Below, one piece after another: positions 1 to 7,767 of a stretch of 27,652 nt of DNA. The position numbers were made by a program, and so were the translations under genes. The stretch lies in NCBI GenBank assembly GCA_902464965.1, contig CABQLI010000020.1:1-27652 (forward strand), written 5' to 3'. Each line of letters starts with the position of its first letter. Within the stretch, counting starts at the first letter, position 1. Origin of the DNA: an uncultured Collinsella sp. GTDB lineage: Bacteria > Actinomycetota > Coriobacteriia > Coriobacteriales > Coriobacteriaceae. A model generated the notes under the pieces. It made no database searches and had not been told where the DNA came from. It was given only the letters and a program-made list of their open reading frames with translations.

Positions 1-557
1 GGCTTGTGGCCGCGATAGATCATGCCCTTGTCGAACATGGCCTTGAAGACCTCAATGTCGGCGGCGTCATGCTGGTGATAGAGCGTCAGATACGGGTTGT
101 CCCAGTCGCCAAGCACGCCCAGGCGACGGAAGCCAGCCTTCTGGAGCTCGATGTTCTCGACAGCGAACTTGTTGCAAAGCTCGCGGATCTTAGCCGTGGA
201 GGTCTGGTTGAACTTCTCGGTGCCGAGCTTCTCCTCGACCTTATGCTCGATCGGCTGACCGTGGCAGTCCCAACCGGGGACATAGGGAACCTCATAGCCC
301 TGCATCATCCAGTAACGGTTGATCATGTCCTTGGAGATCTTGTTCATGGCGTGGCCGATGTGGATCGGGCCGTTGGCGTACGGAGGGCCGTCGTGCAGCA
401 CGAACTTCTTGTGACCCTCGTTCTTCTTTAGAACTTGCTCGTAGACCTTGTTGTCCTGCCAGTCCTTGAGTCGCTTGGGCTCGGACTTGGAAAGACCGGC
501 ACGCATGGGAAAACCGGTCTTGGGCAGATTCATCGTCTGCTTGTACTCGTTTGCCAC
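1..557 (-). CDS. ileS: Isoleucyl-tRNA synthetase, N-terminal part (cut by window edge)
   Basis: Charges tRNA-Ile with isoleucine in the cytoplasm; class I aminoacyl-tRNA synthetase. Reading the minus strand from a GTG at 557 gives 185 residues (MANEYKQTMNLPKTGFPMRA...), with the class I signature PPYANGPIHIGHAMNK (HIGH at residues 66-69) and the WDCHGQPIEHKVEE segment typical of IleS. The rest of the protein, including KMSKS, lies outside the window. The GTG start is chosen because AAAGGGG (562-568) sits just upstream and the next in-frame ATG would delete conserved N-terminal sequence. Expression is predicted to be controlled by the T-box at 601-900, whose specifier codon is isoleucine, an independent confirmation of the assignment. 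Confidence 0.97.
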   Translation of the reverse strand, partial: MANEYKQTMNLPKTGFPMRAGLSKSEPKRLKDWQDNKVYEQVLKKNEGHKKFVLHDGPPYANGPIHIGHAMNKISKDMINRYWMMQGYEVPYVPGWDCHGQPIEHKVEEKLGTEKFNQTSTAKIRELCNKFAVENIELQKAGFRRLGVLGDWDNPYLTLYHQHDAADIEVFKAMFDKGMIYRGHK

Positions 558-600
558 GGTACCCCTTTCATGTCGTGGGCGCGCACGCCCTCTGGGCACC

Positions 601-637
601 AAAAAAGCGCCCGTCCCTGCAAGCTGGGACGAAGCGC
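601..637 (-). terminator. Intrinsic terminator of the ileS T-box
   Basis: Minus-strand hairpin GCGC-TTC-GTCCC / GGGAC-GG-GCGC (637-607) followed by six T (606-601). It shares CTTCGTCCCAGCTT with the antiterminator, so the two structures are mutually exclusive: transcription stops unless uncharged tRNA stabilises the antiterminator. Confidence 0.88.
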
Positions 638-900
638 CACAAAACGGGCTGTGCGCCCGCAAAAGCTCTTCGCTTAACCACCCAGCTTAGATGCCCTCGC
701 CCGCGTATTCGCGCGCTCGCATCCGTTACTCGGCTGGCCTGTATCGACGACCATCTCGGCGATGTCTACTAAGACGTGCCTATGCGGCTCGTCCGTTGGG
801 ACCGCAGCTCCGGGGTGATTTTCATCGGTCGCATGCACGGGCTCTCAGCGCTCCCCGCTCTCTGTAGCATGCGGACGGCCGACTACTCGTCCCCATCAAC
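601..900 (-). promoter_or_regulatory. T-box riboswitch, isoleucine-specific, upstream of ileS
   Basis: Leader RNA that senses uncharged tRNA-Ile. Stem I is visible: GGGG (894-891) pairs with CCCC (815-812), TCGG (882-879) with CCGA (828-825), and GCATGC (872-867) with GCATGC (836-831). The internal specifier loop holds the AGTA loop-E side (887-884) opposite GAAAATCA, with specifier codon ATC (Ile) at 819-817. Further on, GGGTGGT (683-677) supplies the TGGT that pairs with the tRNA NCCA end; the T matches the A discriminator of tRNA-Ile. The antiterminator is AAGCTGGG (688-681) paired with CCCAGCTT (628-621), then a 7-nt bulge TGGTTAA, then GCGAAG (673-668) paired with CTTCGT. This excludes the terminator at 601-637. 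The last three bulge bases differ from the usual ACC. Confidence 0.93.
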
Positions 901-913
901 GCTTATGCGGTGT

Positions 914-922
914 ATGCTAGCA
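914..922 (-). promoter_or_regulatory. Extended -10 promoter of the ileS leader
   Basis: Minus strand TGCTAGCAT (922-914): a -10 TAGCAT with an extended TGn. No good -35 is seen at 16-18 bp. The predicted start near 907 lies just before T-box stem I, giving a leader of about 350 nt. Together with the T-box this accounts for most of the 486-nt gap between ileS and the divergent gene. Confidence 0.5.
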
Positions 923-1043
923 CGTTCCGCGCCGGCGAAAAACCCTCAACACTGGTTTTATACGTTCGAAATTTCTCGCTATTACAGCCCTGCTCTAGGA
1001 GCAAAATACCTGAAAGCACTCTATCGAACGAAAGAAGGTTGCT

Positions 1044-2126
1044 ATGCGCACGATTGGAATGAGCGACTACACCGTTGGCGAGGATTGCTTTGACGAGCTG
1101 CCCGCCGCACTGGCGGAGTACGGCGCGACAAAGGTCGCGATCATCGGTGGCAAGCGGGCACTGGCCGCAGCACTTCCCGGTATCGAAGCTGCGCTGGCAG
1201 GTACCGACGTCGAGATTCTGGAGACGCGCGTCTACGGTACCAACAGTACGCGTGCCAATATCGCCAAGGTCGTGAACTCCCCTGCCTGCCAGGAAGCCGA
1301 CGTGCTCATTGCCTGTGGCGGCGGCAAGGCGCTCGATACCGTGAAGACGGCGGCCATCGAGCTCAAGAAGATCGTCTTCACGGTCCCGACGATCTGTTCC
1401 AACTGCTCCGCCGCGACCGCCATTGCCGTTGTCTACAATGACGACGGCTCGCTCGAGGGCTATTCGTACCCCAACCGCCCCGCGCACATCTTCATCAACC
1501 CCAAGATCATCGCCGAGGCTCCGGCGGAGTACTTCTGGGCCGGCGTGGGCGATGCCCTGTCCAAGCAGCCCGAGGTCGAGTACGCCACGAGCGCCGGCAA
1601 CCTGGAGCACACCGCCGGGCTTGGCCTGGCACTCGCCCACACCTGCTCCGAGCCACTATTTACCTATGGTGTCCAGGGTCTTGAGGACGTGCGGCAGAAC
1701 CTGTCGAGCGAGGCCGTCAAGCAGATCGCGCTCGATATCGTGGTCAACACGGGCTATGTCTCCAACCTGACCAACCAAAACGATTACTACTACAACTCGA
1801 GCGTGGCGCATGCGTTCTACAACGCCACGTGCAGCATTCCGCGCGAGGGCTCCTACCTGCATGGCGAGGTCGTGAGCCTGGGCGTGCTGGTGCTGTTTGC
1901 CTATACGGGAGACACCGAGAACCTTGAGCGCTACGCTGCCTTTAACAAGCAGATGGGGCTGCCCGTGACGCTTGAGCAGGTCGGGCTTTTCGAGTCCGAT
2001 ATCCCAGCCCTGTGCGAGTACGCGCATGCCACCAACGAGTGGAAGCAGGGCAACCCTGAGCCCTTCACCGACGAGAAGTTCGCCGCCGCCATCAAGGCCG
2101 CCAACGCCTACGGCCACACGCTCTAG
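1044..2126 (+). CDS. Iron-containing alcohol dehydrogenase family protein (GldA-like)
   Basis: A 360-residue protein of the glycerol dehydrogenase/iron-dependent alcohol dehydrogenase superfamily, which reduces or oxidises small alcohols or ketones with NAD(H) or NADP(H). The N-terminal Rossmann-like half has CGGGKALDTVK (91-101) for the dinucleotide. The C-terminal helical half carries the expected divalent-metal ligands Asp170 (VGDALSK), His256 (SVAHAFYN) and His273 (YLHGEVVSLG). The segment VPTICSNCSAATA is reminiscent of the E. coli HcxA (YbdH) branch, so the substrate need not be glycerol. The start is ATG 1044, preceded by AAGAAGG (1034-1040). It is monocistronic: divergent from ileS and closed by a strong terminator. 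The substrate cannot be set from sequence alone. Confidence 0.9.
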   Translation: MRTIGMSDYTVGEDCFDELPAALAEYGATKVAIIGGKRALAAALPGIEAALAGTDVEILETRVYGTNSTRANIAKVVNSPACQEADVLIACGGGKALDTVKTAAIELKKIVFTVPTICSNCSAATAIAVVYNDDGSLEGYSYPNRPAHIFINPKIIAEAPAEYFWAGVGDALSKQPEVEYATSAGNLEHTAGLGLALAHTCSEPLFTYGVQGLEDVRQNLSSEAVKQIALDIVVNTGYVSNLTNQNDYYYNSSVAHAFYNATCSIPREGSYLHGEVVSLGVLVLFAYTGDTENLERYAAFNKQMGLPVTLEQVGLFESDIPALCEYAHATNEWKQGNPEPFTDEKFAAAIKAANAYGHTL

Positions 2127-2135
2127 GCCAAGCCC

Positions 2136-2178
2136 AAAACCACCACAAAGGGGACAGGCACCTTTGTGGTGGTTTTTT
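2136..2178. terminator. Bidirectional intrinsic terminator between convergent genes
   Basis: Perfect 15-bp inverted repeat AAAACCACCACAAAG (2136-2150) / CTTTGTGGTGGTTTT (2162-2176) with an 11-nt loop and a T run on the plus strand (2173-2178). The A-rich left arm gives a T run on the minus strand too. It serves the dehydrogenase gene (+) and the DUF523 gene (-). The loop contains GGGACAGGCAC, so the hairpin belongs to the GGGGAC-headed repeats discussed in the findings. Confidence 0.85.
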
Positions 2179-2632
2179 ATTGCTCAAGTATTTTGGGGTC
2201 GAACTCGCTAGCCGGAATGACGCGGTAGCCGTGACGCAGCAACAGATCGACGAAAACGCCGTTGCCCGCGGTGAGCGCACCGCTAAAGGTGCCGTCGTAG
2301 ATGCGACCCGCGCCGCACGAGGGGCTGCGGTCCTGCAAGATGCACACAGCAATCTCAGAAGGGCCGCCCGCCTGCTCGCACATGTCGAGCGCACGTTGAG
2401 CGCCCAGGCGGAATTCCCGGTCAACGGACACGCCCTCGCAGGTACGGACTTCGCCGTTCACAATCTCGGACGGGTCGCGCGGCGCGGGCAGGCCGCCAAA
2501 GACCTCAGGGCACACCAAGAGGACCTCGGTCCCTGTACGCTCGCAGGCCTCGACCAACGCGCGATGATAGTTGTCGAGCCCGTTATACTTGCAGTTCTCG
2601 CCCATCAAACAAGCACTCACCATGATCTTCAT
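2177..2632 (-). CDS. DUF523 family protein (YbbK-like)
   Basis: A 151-residue cysteine-rich protein of unknown function in the DUF523 family. It shows the family N-terminus MKIMVSACLMGENCKYNG (Cys8, Cys14), then LLVCPEVFGGLPAPRDPSEI and RSPSCG (Cys106), plus Cys41, Cys65 and Cys97. Conserved cysteines of this kind suggest metal or Fe-S binding, but I cannot assign a reaction. The ATG at 2632 is preferred over an upstream in-frame start because GGGGGG lies 6 nt ahead of it and the family begins here. It follows ftsH in the same direction, separated by a terminator hairpin, and its stop codon runs into the terminator shared with the convergent dehydrogenase. Confidence 0.85.
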   Translation of the reverse strand: MKIMVSACLMGENCKYNGLDNYHRALVEACERTGTEVLLVCPEVFGGLPAPRDPSEIVNGEVRTCEGVSVDREFRLGAQRALDMCEQAGGPSEIAVCILQDRSPSCGAGRIYDGTFSGALTAGNGVFVDLLLRHGYRVIPASEFDPKILEQ

Positions 2633-2648
2633 ACATATCCCCCCACGC

Positions 2649-2686
2649 AAAACGCCCCATTTGAGATAGGCACTCAAATGGGGCGT
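2649..2686 (-). terminator. Intrinsic terminator after ftsH
   Basis: Minus strand ACGCCCCATTTGAG (2686-2673) / CTCAAATGGGGCGT (2665-2652), a perfect 14-bp stem with a 7-nt loop followed by a short T run. It ends only 16 nt before the DUF523 start codon, so DUF523 must depend on read-through or on a promoter hidden in or before the hairpin. Confidence 0.8.
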
Positions 2687-2712
2687 CGATATTTACTGTC
2701 CCGAACGCAACG

Positions 2713-4620
2713 CTACTGCTGCTTAGGCATCAGCGGATTCTCGCGCGTGAGGAGATTCATAAACTCCTCGCCCGTGATCGTCTCCTTCTTGTACAGATAA
2801 CGAGCCAGCTCATGGAGCTTAAACTTGTTCTCCTTCAGAATCTGCAGGGCGCGGTCGTGCGCATCCTCGATCAGCTTGGCGACAATTGCGTCCACGCGCT
2901 CGGCCGTACCGGGGGCGCAGGTGAGCGACGTATCCTGGTTGAGGTACGCATTTTGGACAGTACCGAGCGCCATCATGCCAAACTCATCGGACATACCAAA
3001 GCGCGTCACCATGTTGCGGGCGAGTTTGGTGGCCTGTTCGATATCGTTGGCGGCACCGGTCGTCATCTCGCCAAAGATGAGCTCCTCGGCGGCACGTCCG
3101 CCGCAGTAGACAGCGAGCTTGTCCAGCACCTCCTGGCGCGTGGTCAGGAAGCGCTCATCCTCCTCGACCTGCATGGTGTAGCCCAGAGCACCGCTCGTGC
3201 GCGGCACGATGGTGATCTTGGTGACCGGCGCAGAGCCCTTCTGGCGGGCTGCGACGATAGCATGGCCGATCTCGTGGTAGGAAACGACCTGCTTCTCGTG
3301 GTCGGACAGCACCGTGGACTTACGCTGCTGACCAGCAATGACGACCTCCACCGACTCCTCAAAGTCGTCCTGGGTCGCTCGCTTGCGACCTTCGCGGACC
3401 GCGCGCAGGGCGCCCTCATTGATGATGTTGGCCAGGTCGGCACCCGAGGCGCCGGGCGTGGCGCGGGCAATCGCGGTCAGGTCAATCGGCGGCTCCGTCT
3501 TCACGCTCTTGGCATGCAGCTCAAGAATGTTCTTGCGGCCGGTCAGATCGGGCAGCTCAACGGGGATGCGGCGATCAAAACGACCGGGGCGCAGCAGGGC
3601 GGGATCGAGGCTGTCGGGACGATTGGTGGCAGCGAGGACGACGATACCCTTGTGGTTATCGAAGCCGTCCATCTCGGTCAGCAGCTGGTTGAGCGTCTGC
3701 TCGCGCTCGTCGTTGCCGCTAAAGCCGCCGCCATCGCGCTTTTTGCCGATGGTATCGATCTCGTCGATAAAGACGATGCACGGGGCCTTTTCCTTGGCCT
3801 GCTTAAACAGATCGCGGACCTTGGCGGCGCCACGGCCGACGAACATCTCGACGAACTCAGAACCCGAAATGCTAAAGAACGGCACGCCCGCCTCGCCGGC
3901 AACAGCCTTGGCGAGCAGGGTTTTACCGGTACCCGGAGGGCCAACAAGGAGAGCACCGCGCGGCAGCTTGGCGCCAATTTCCTCGTAGCGCTGCGGCTTC
4001 TCCAGAAAGTCGACGACCTCCTTGAGGGATTCCTTGGCCTCTTCCTGGCCAGCGACATCCTTAAAGGTCACGCCCACATCCTTGGAGGCGATAACGCGAG
4101 CGCCGGACTTACCCAGTCCACCGCCGCCAAAGCCACCGCCGCCAAAGTTCATCGACGGGCCGTCATCGCCCATAGCCTTCTTCATACGGCGGTTGAGCCA
4201 CCAACCGATCAGGAAGAAGATGGCCATGGGAAGAATAAGCGTAAGCAGGTAGTAGGTCATCAGACCCGAGTTTTTATCGGGAACGACCGACTCCAGGGAG
4301 GCACCGGATTCAAGCACACGATCGGTAAAGCCCGCGTCATTCGGCACACCAGTCGTCTTGTAGGCGATGTTCTCGTCCTCGCCCTTCTTGGTGTAATAAA
4401 TGGTGTAATCGTCGGTATTGTACTCGACCTTGTCGACACTCTTCTTATCGAGCGCTTTGACAAACGTCGAGTAATCGGTCTTCGTAATCTGCTGCGTGTG
4501 ACCGATGTTGGGGAACAGAACGGTCGAGAGCACGAGGTAGACGACGAAGGCGATGAGCACGTAGAGGATCATATTCCGTCTACGTTTGTTGTCATCCATC
4601 TCCATCTGCTTGAACTCCAT
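2713..4620 (-). CDS. ftsH: ATP-dependent zinc metalloprotease FtsH
   Basis: Membrane-anchored AAA+ protease that degrades misfolded membrane proteins and short-lived regulators. Length 635 aa is usual. Visible order: two transmembrane helices (about 17-37 and 121-143) flanking a small extracytoplasmic domain; a Gly-rich linker (about 160-170); an AAA+ module with Walker A GPPGTGKT (227-234), Walker B IVFIDEID (282-289) and second region of homology RPGRFDRR (344-351); and a zinc protease with HEIGH (449-453), the third metal ligand expected in GAANDIEQAT. The start is uncertain: ATG 4620 has no clear ribosome binding site, while the in-frame ATG five codons on (4605) has GGAG about 9 nt upstream. 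It is divergent from cobO across a 77-bp gap. Confidence 0.97.
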   Translation of the reverse strand: MEFKQMEMDDNKRRRNMILYVLIAFVVYLVLSTVLFPNIGHTQQITKTDYSTFVKALDKKSVDKVEYNTDDYTIYYTKKGEDENIAYKTTGVPNDAGFTDRVLESGASLESVVPDKNSGLMTYYLLTLILPMAIFFLIGWWLNRRMKKAMGDDGPSMNFGGGGFGGGGLGKSGARVIASKDVGVTFKDVAGQEEAKESLKEVVDFLEKPQRYEEIGAKLPRGALLVGPPGTGKTLLAKAVAGEAGVPFFSISGSEFVEMFVGRGAAKVRDLFKQAKEKAPCIVFIDEIDTIGKKRDGGGFSGNDEREQTLNQLLTEMDGFDNHKGIVVLAATNRPDSLDPALLRPGRFDRRIPVELPDLTGRKNILELHAKSVKTEPPIDLTAIARATPGASGADLANIINEGALRAVREGRKRATQDDFEESVEVVIAGQQRKSTVLSDHEKQVVSYHEIGHAIVAARQKGSAPVTKITIVPRTSGALGYTMQVEEDERFLTTRQEVLDKLAVYCGGRAAEELIFGEMTTGAANDIEQATKLARNMVTRFGMSDEFGMMALGTVQNAYLNQDTSLTCAPGTAERVDAIVAKLIEDAHDRALQILKENKFKLHELARYLYKKETITGEEFMNLLTRENPLMPKQQ

Positions 4621-4697
4621 CTACTGGGGTTGATAATGCTATCTAGAATACCCAACCCGGACGGCGATAAACCGACGCCGGGCACGAAAGGACAGAG

Positions 4698-5183
4698 ATG
4701 GCATCACTGGAAGTCGGCAAGGTTCAGATCTACACGGGCGACGGCAAGGGCAAAACCACGGCTGCGCTGGGACTGGCGATGCGCGCCACGGGTTATGGGC
4801 TCGATGTGCTCATGCTGCAGTTTGCCAAGAAGCTGCACTGCGCCGAACACGATGCCGCGCCGCGCCTGGGACTGCGCATTATACAGGCCGATCGCGACAC
4901 ACCCGAGGCTTGCGCCGAGCAGATCATGGAACTTGCACGCGAACAGATCTCGCAGGTCGACGTGCTCATTTTGGACGAACTCGGCGAGGCCATGCGCCGC
5001 GGCTTTGTGACGCACGAGGATGTCGAAGCGCTGATCGCGATAAAGCCCGCCACTACGGAGCTCGTGCTCACCGGCCGGGGCCTGCTGCCCCTCGCAGACC
5101 TCGCGGACCTGGTCACCGAAATGCGCCCCGTCAAACACTACTTCGACGAAGGCCTCCTAGCCCGCCAAGGCATCGAATACTAA
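4698..5183 (+). CDS. cobO: Corrinoid adenosyltransferase (CobO/BtuR type)
   Basis: Transfers the adenosyl group of ATP to cob(I)alamin or a corrinoid precursor, giving adenosylcobalamin. The 161-residue protein has the family P-loop GDGKGKTT (14-21), then LALGLAMRATGYGLDV-like nucleotide-site sequence, LDELGEAMRRGF, LTGRG and the C-terminal KHYFDEGLLARQGIEY, all in the CobA/CobO order. It is slightly shorter than typical (about 170-200 aa), lacking some N-terminal sequence. The ATG at 4698 follows AAAGGA by 7 nt. No other cobalamin gene is nearby, so it may serve corrinoid salvage; that is inference. It is convergent with the MATE gene. Confidence 0.9.
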   Translation: MASLEVGKVQIYTGDGKGKTTAALGLAMRATGYGLDVLMLQFAKKLHCAEHDAAPRLGLRIIQADRDTPEACAEQIMELAREQISQVDVLILDELGEAMRRGFVTHEDVEALIAIKPATTELVLTGRGLLPLADLADLVTEMRPVKHYFDEGLLARQGIEY

Positions 5184-5192
5184 TTGATCCAA

Positions 5193-5260
5193 AGGGGACG
5201 GAGGAAAACGGATCATTTCGCCTTATCGCCGGGCCAATGATCCGTTTTCCTCCGTCCCCT
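5193..5260. repeat. Perfect 25-bp inverted repeat, GGGGAC-headed
   Basis: The left arm (5193-5217), starting AGGGGACGGAGGAAAAC, is exactly complementary to the right arm (5236-5260), with an 18-nt loop. It fills the gap between convergent cobO and the MATE gene. No T run follows on either strand, so it is not a textbook terminator, although it could stall polymerase. Confidence 0.85.
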
Positions 5261-5268
5261 ACGGGTCA

Positions 5269-6618
5269 TTAGGCAGTGGCGCGGCCTAACCAGTTGCCGC
5301 TGTGGTGGTAGATGGTAAACATCGTGGCCGTGATGAGCCAGGTTACGGGGTAAACCAGCAGCAGGTGCTCAAGCGACGGATCGAACGGCATAATCGCAAA
5401 CACCCAGATCACCCTGAGCACGACAGTGCCAAAAATCGTGAGCAGCATGGGCTGAAGGCTCACGCCGGCGCCGCGGATAGAGCCCGACGCGTTCTCGATA
5501 ATCGAGAAGATTGCGTAGAACGGCGCGATGAAATGAAGAATCGTCGTGGTGTACGCCGCAATCGAAGCATCGTCGACAAACAGACGCGACAGAGGACCCG
5601 AGAACACCAGCAGCACGGCAGACAGGCCACCAATGAGCATAAACGACAGCACGAGCGACGTATGGTAGCCCTTGCGCATGCGCTCGTAGTTGCGCGCGCC
5701 AAAGTTCTGTGCCGAGAACGTGGTGATCGACACGCCAAGCGCCTCGGTAACCATCCAGACAATGCCATCCAAACGGCCCGAAAGACCCCACGCCGTGGTG
5801 ACATCGGCGCCAAACGAGTTGACCGACACCTGAATCAAAACGTTGGAAATCGAATACGCAGCAGACTGAAAGCCAAGCGGCAGACCACACGAGATCATGC
5901 TCTTACAAATGCCAGGATCAATGCCGAGTTTGGACAGCGAAAGCCGCCACGCACCCGGTGCGTGCATCATGCGAATCACGATCATCGTGGCGTTGGAGCA
6001 AATGGTCAGCGCCACTGCGATGCCGCAGCCCAGAGCCTCCATATGAAGCACGGCAACGAAGATGACATCCAGCACCGCATTAACAAGGCAGCCGGAAGCG
6101 ATGATCACAGCAGGTCCGCGCGTGTCGCCCACGGCGCGCAGCAGTGCTGTTCCCATATTGAGCAGCAGCGCCGCAACCATAGCGGCAAAATAGCAACGAG
6201 CATAGGCCACACCCTCGGCCAATAATTCATGCGGTGTGTTCATAAGCACCAGCATGGGCTCAACGAACACTATGCCAAGAATCGAGAAAACGATACCGCC
6301 CACCAGCGCGAGGGTCATGGCCGTATGGACCGAACGACTCAGTCGCTCATCATCGTGCTGGCCAAAATACTGACCGGTAATGACCGCGCAGCCGGCGCCG
6401 ACGCCAACGCAAAAGCCAATGCAGAGCTCGGTGAGCACCATCGTGGCCTGAATGCCACCCAGTGCAAGCTTGCCGCCAAACTGGCCGACGATATAGGTAC
6501 CGATAAGCGTGTAGGCCTGTTGAAAAAACGAACTAAAAAAGATGGGAACGCACAGCGAAAGCAGCTGCTGCCAAATAACACCCTGCGTTACATCGATAGC
6601 CGTAGATTTCTTAGCCAC
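5269..6618 (-). CDS. MATE family efflux transporter
   Basis: Integral-membrane multidrug/toxin extrusion transporter (NorM/DinF-like), expected to export cationic compounds using a Na+ or H+ gradient. From the GTG at 6618 it is 449 aa with about twelve hydrophobic segments in two homologous halves. Typical MATE landmarks are the N-terminal LCVPIFFSSFFQQAYTLIGT region, TALLRAVGDTRGP after TM5-6, and its second-half counterpart ENASGSIRGAG. The GTG is chosen over the longer frame because GGGGAGGG (6629-6622) precedes it and the first residues then match the family (VAKKSTAIDVTQG). Substrate unknown. It is transcribed alone, with an extended -10 about 60 nt upstream. Confidence 0.92.
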   Translation of the reverse strand: MAKKSTAIDVTQGVIWQQLLSLCVPIFFSSFFQQAYTLIGTYIVGQFGGKLALGGIQATMVLTELCIGFCVGVGAGCAVITGQYFGQHDDERLSRSVHTAMTLALVGGIVFSILGIVFVEPMLVLMNTPHELLAEGVAYARCYFAAMVAALLLNMGTALLRAVGDTRGPAVIIASGCLVNAVLDVIFVAVLHMEALGCGIAVALTICSNATMIVIRMMHAPGAWRLSLSKLGIDPGICKSMISCGLPLGFQSAAYSISNVLIQVSVNSFGADVTTAWGLSGRLDGIVWMVTEALGVSITTFSAQNFGARNYERMRKGYHTSLVLSFMLIGGLSAVLLVFSGPLSRLFVDDASIAAYTTTILHFIAPFYAIFSIIENASGSIRGAGVSLQPMLLTIFGTVVLRVIWVFAIMPFDPSLEHLLLVYPVTWLITATMFTIYHHSGNWLGRATA

Positions 6619-6680
6619 ACGCCCTCCCCACCAGCATACGTCAAACAACAAAACGGCAATTTAAGGCCAAAACCAATAGC

Positions 6681-6689
6681 AGCTTAGCA
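6681..6689 (-). promoter_or_regulatory. Putative extended -10 promoter of the MATE gene
   Basis: Minus strand TGCTAAGCT (6689-6681), a -10 TAAGCT with extended TGC. No convincing -35 at 17 bp. A short hairpin just upstream (about 6710-6731) may end the preceding methyltransferase transcript, but it is weak. Confidence 0.35.
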
Positions 6690-6743
6690 CCGACCGGCGT
6701 CGACCGAAACACCCCGAGTCAGAACCCGGTGCGAACTATCTGC

Positions 6744-7658
6744 CTAGTGATACAAACCCGGCTGGTAGTGATACTCATTGCTCACATGCGGGCACAGCTG
6801 CCAAAAGGCGACGGCACTCGCCGCAGCCACGTTGAGCGAATCGACCCCGTGCGCCATCGGAATGCGCACGGCCCGGTCGCAGCCCGCGATGGTCTTGGCG
6901 CCCAGGCCGGCACCCTCGGTGCCCATAAAAATTGCCAGGCGGTCAATCTCCTGTAGCGCGGGATCGTCCAACGACGCCGAATCATCCGTCAACGCCATGG
7001 CGGCACACGAAAAGCCGGCATCGTGCAGCGCCGCCAGCCCATCATGCGGCCATACGCGCGCCTCGCTGCCAATGCGCGTCCAGGGCACCTGGAAAACCGT
7101 GCCCATGCTCACGCGGGCCGAGCGACGGTACAGCGGGTCACAGCAAGTGGGGCTCACCAAAATGCCATCGACATTGAGCGCGGCGGCCGAGCGGAAAATC
7201 GCGCCGACGTTGGTGTGGTCGACAATACCCTCGAGCACGCACACGCGCACCGGGCGCTCCCCCGCAGCTTTTATGACGCCATCGAGAAACTCATCGACTG
7301 GAATCTGTCGGGGGCGACGAAACGCCGCGAGCGCGCCGCGCGTCACGTTAAAGCCCGTCAACTGCTCCATGAGCTCCATGGAGGCAACGAACACAGGAAC
7401 CGGACCTGCGCCCTCGCGCACAACCAGGCGCTCAAACAGCGGCAACATCTGATCGAGCCAGCGCTCACCCAAAAGAAAGCTCACCGGCTCGTATCCGGCA
7501 CGCACCGCGCGCTCAATAACCTTGGCGCTCTCGGCGATAAAGATGCCCTTTTGCGGCTCTAGCACGCAGCGCAGCTCGCGCTCGGTCAGTCGCACGTAGG
7601 CATCGAGCCGCTCGTCCTCGAGCGAATCAATTCGCAGCACCTCAACGGCATCAGTCAT
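6744..7658 (-). CDS. SpoU-type (SPOUT) RNA 2'-O-methyltransferase
   Basis: S-adenosylmethionine-dependent methyltransferase acting on the 2'-hydroxyl of rRNA or tRNA; target unknown. The 304-residue protein has an N-terminal substrate-binding region with LEPQKGIFIAESAKVIERAV, then the trefoil-knot catalytic domain with the three SpoU motifs: HTNVGAIFRSAAAL (148-161, Asn150 and Arg156), IFMGTEGAGL (243-252) and IPMAHGVDSLNVAAA (266-280). The start at ATG 7658 is chosen because GGGCAGG lies just upstream and an AAGAAGGG farther up; an earlier in-frame ATG (7691) has no such site. It follows folA by 109 nt in the same direction; a weak hairpin (GGCGGCG/CGTCGCC) lies in that gap. Confidence 0.9.
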   Translation of the reverse strand: MTDAVEVLRIDSLEDERLDAYVRLTERELRCVLEPQKGIFIAESAKVIERAVRAGYEPVSFLLGERWLDQMLPLFERLVVREGAGPVPVFVASMELMEQLTGFNVTRGALAAFRRPRQIPVDEFLDGVIKAAGERPVRVCVLEGIVDHTNVGAIFRSAAALNVDGILVSPTCCDPLYRRSARVSMGTVFQVPWTRIGSEARVWPHDGLAALHDAGFSCAAMALTDDSASLDDPALQEIDRLAIFMGTEGAGLGAKTIAGCDRAVRIPMAHGVDSLNVAAASAVAFWQLCPHVSNEYHYQPGLYH

Positions 7659-7767
7659 AGCAGCCTGCCCGTACCCTTCTTTACAGCACATATATACCAA
7701 ACGAGGCGACGCTATGCGCCGCCCCATGCATTCAATCAACCTGATAATACCGTTCACGACAGGCGAT

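Noticed and set aside
4640..4690. Hairpin and promoter elements between ftsH and cobO.
   Set aside because: GGCG/CGCC pairings and TAGAAT or TAGCAT strings occur, but no arrangement gives a convincing -35/-10 spacing on either strand.
5193..5260. The 25-bp inverted repeat as a normal bidirectional terminator.
   Set aside because: The stem is long but neither side is followed by a T run. It is kept as a repeat, although weak termination cannot be excluded.
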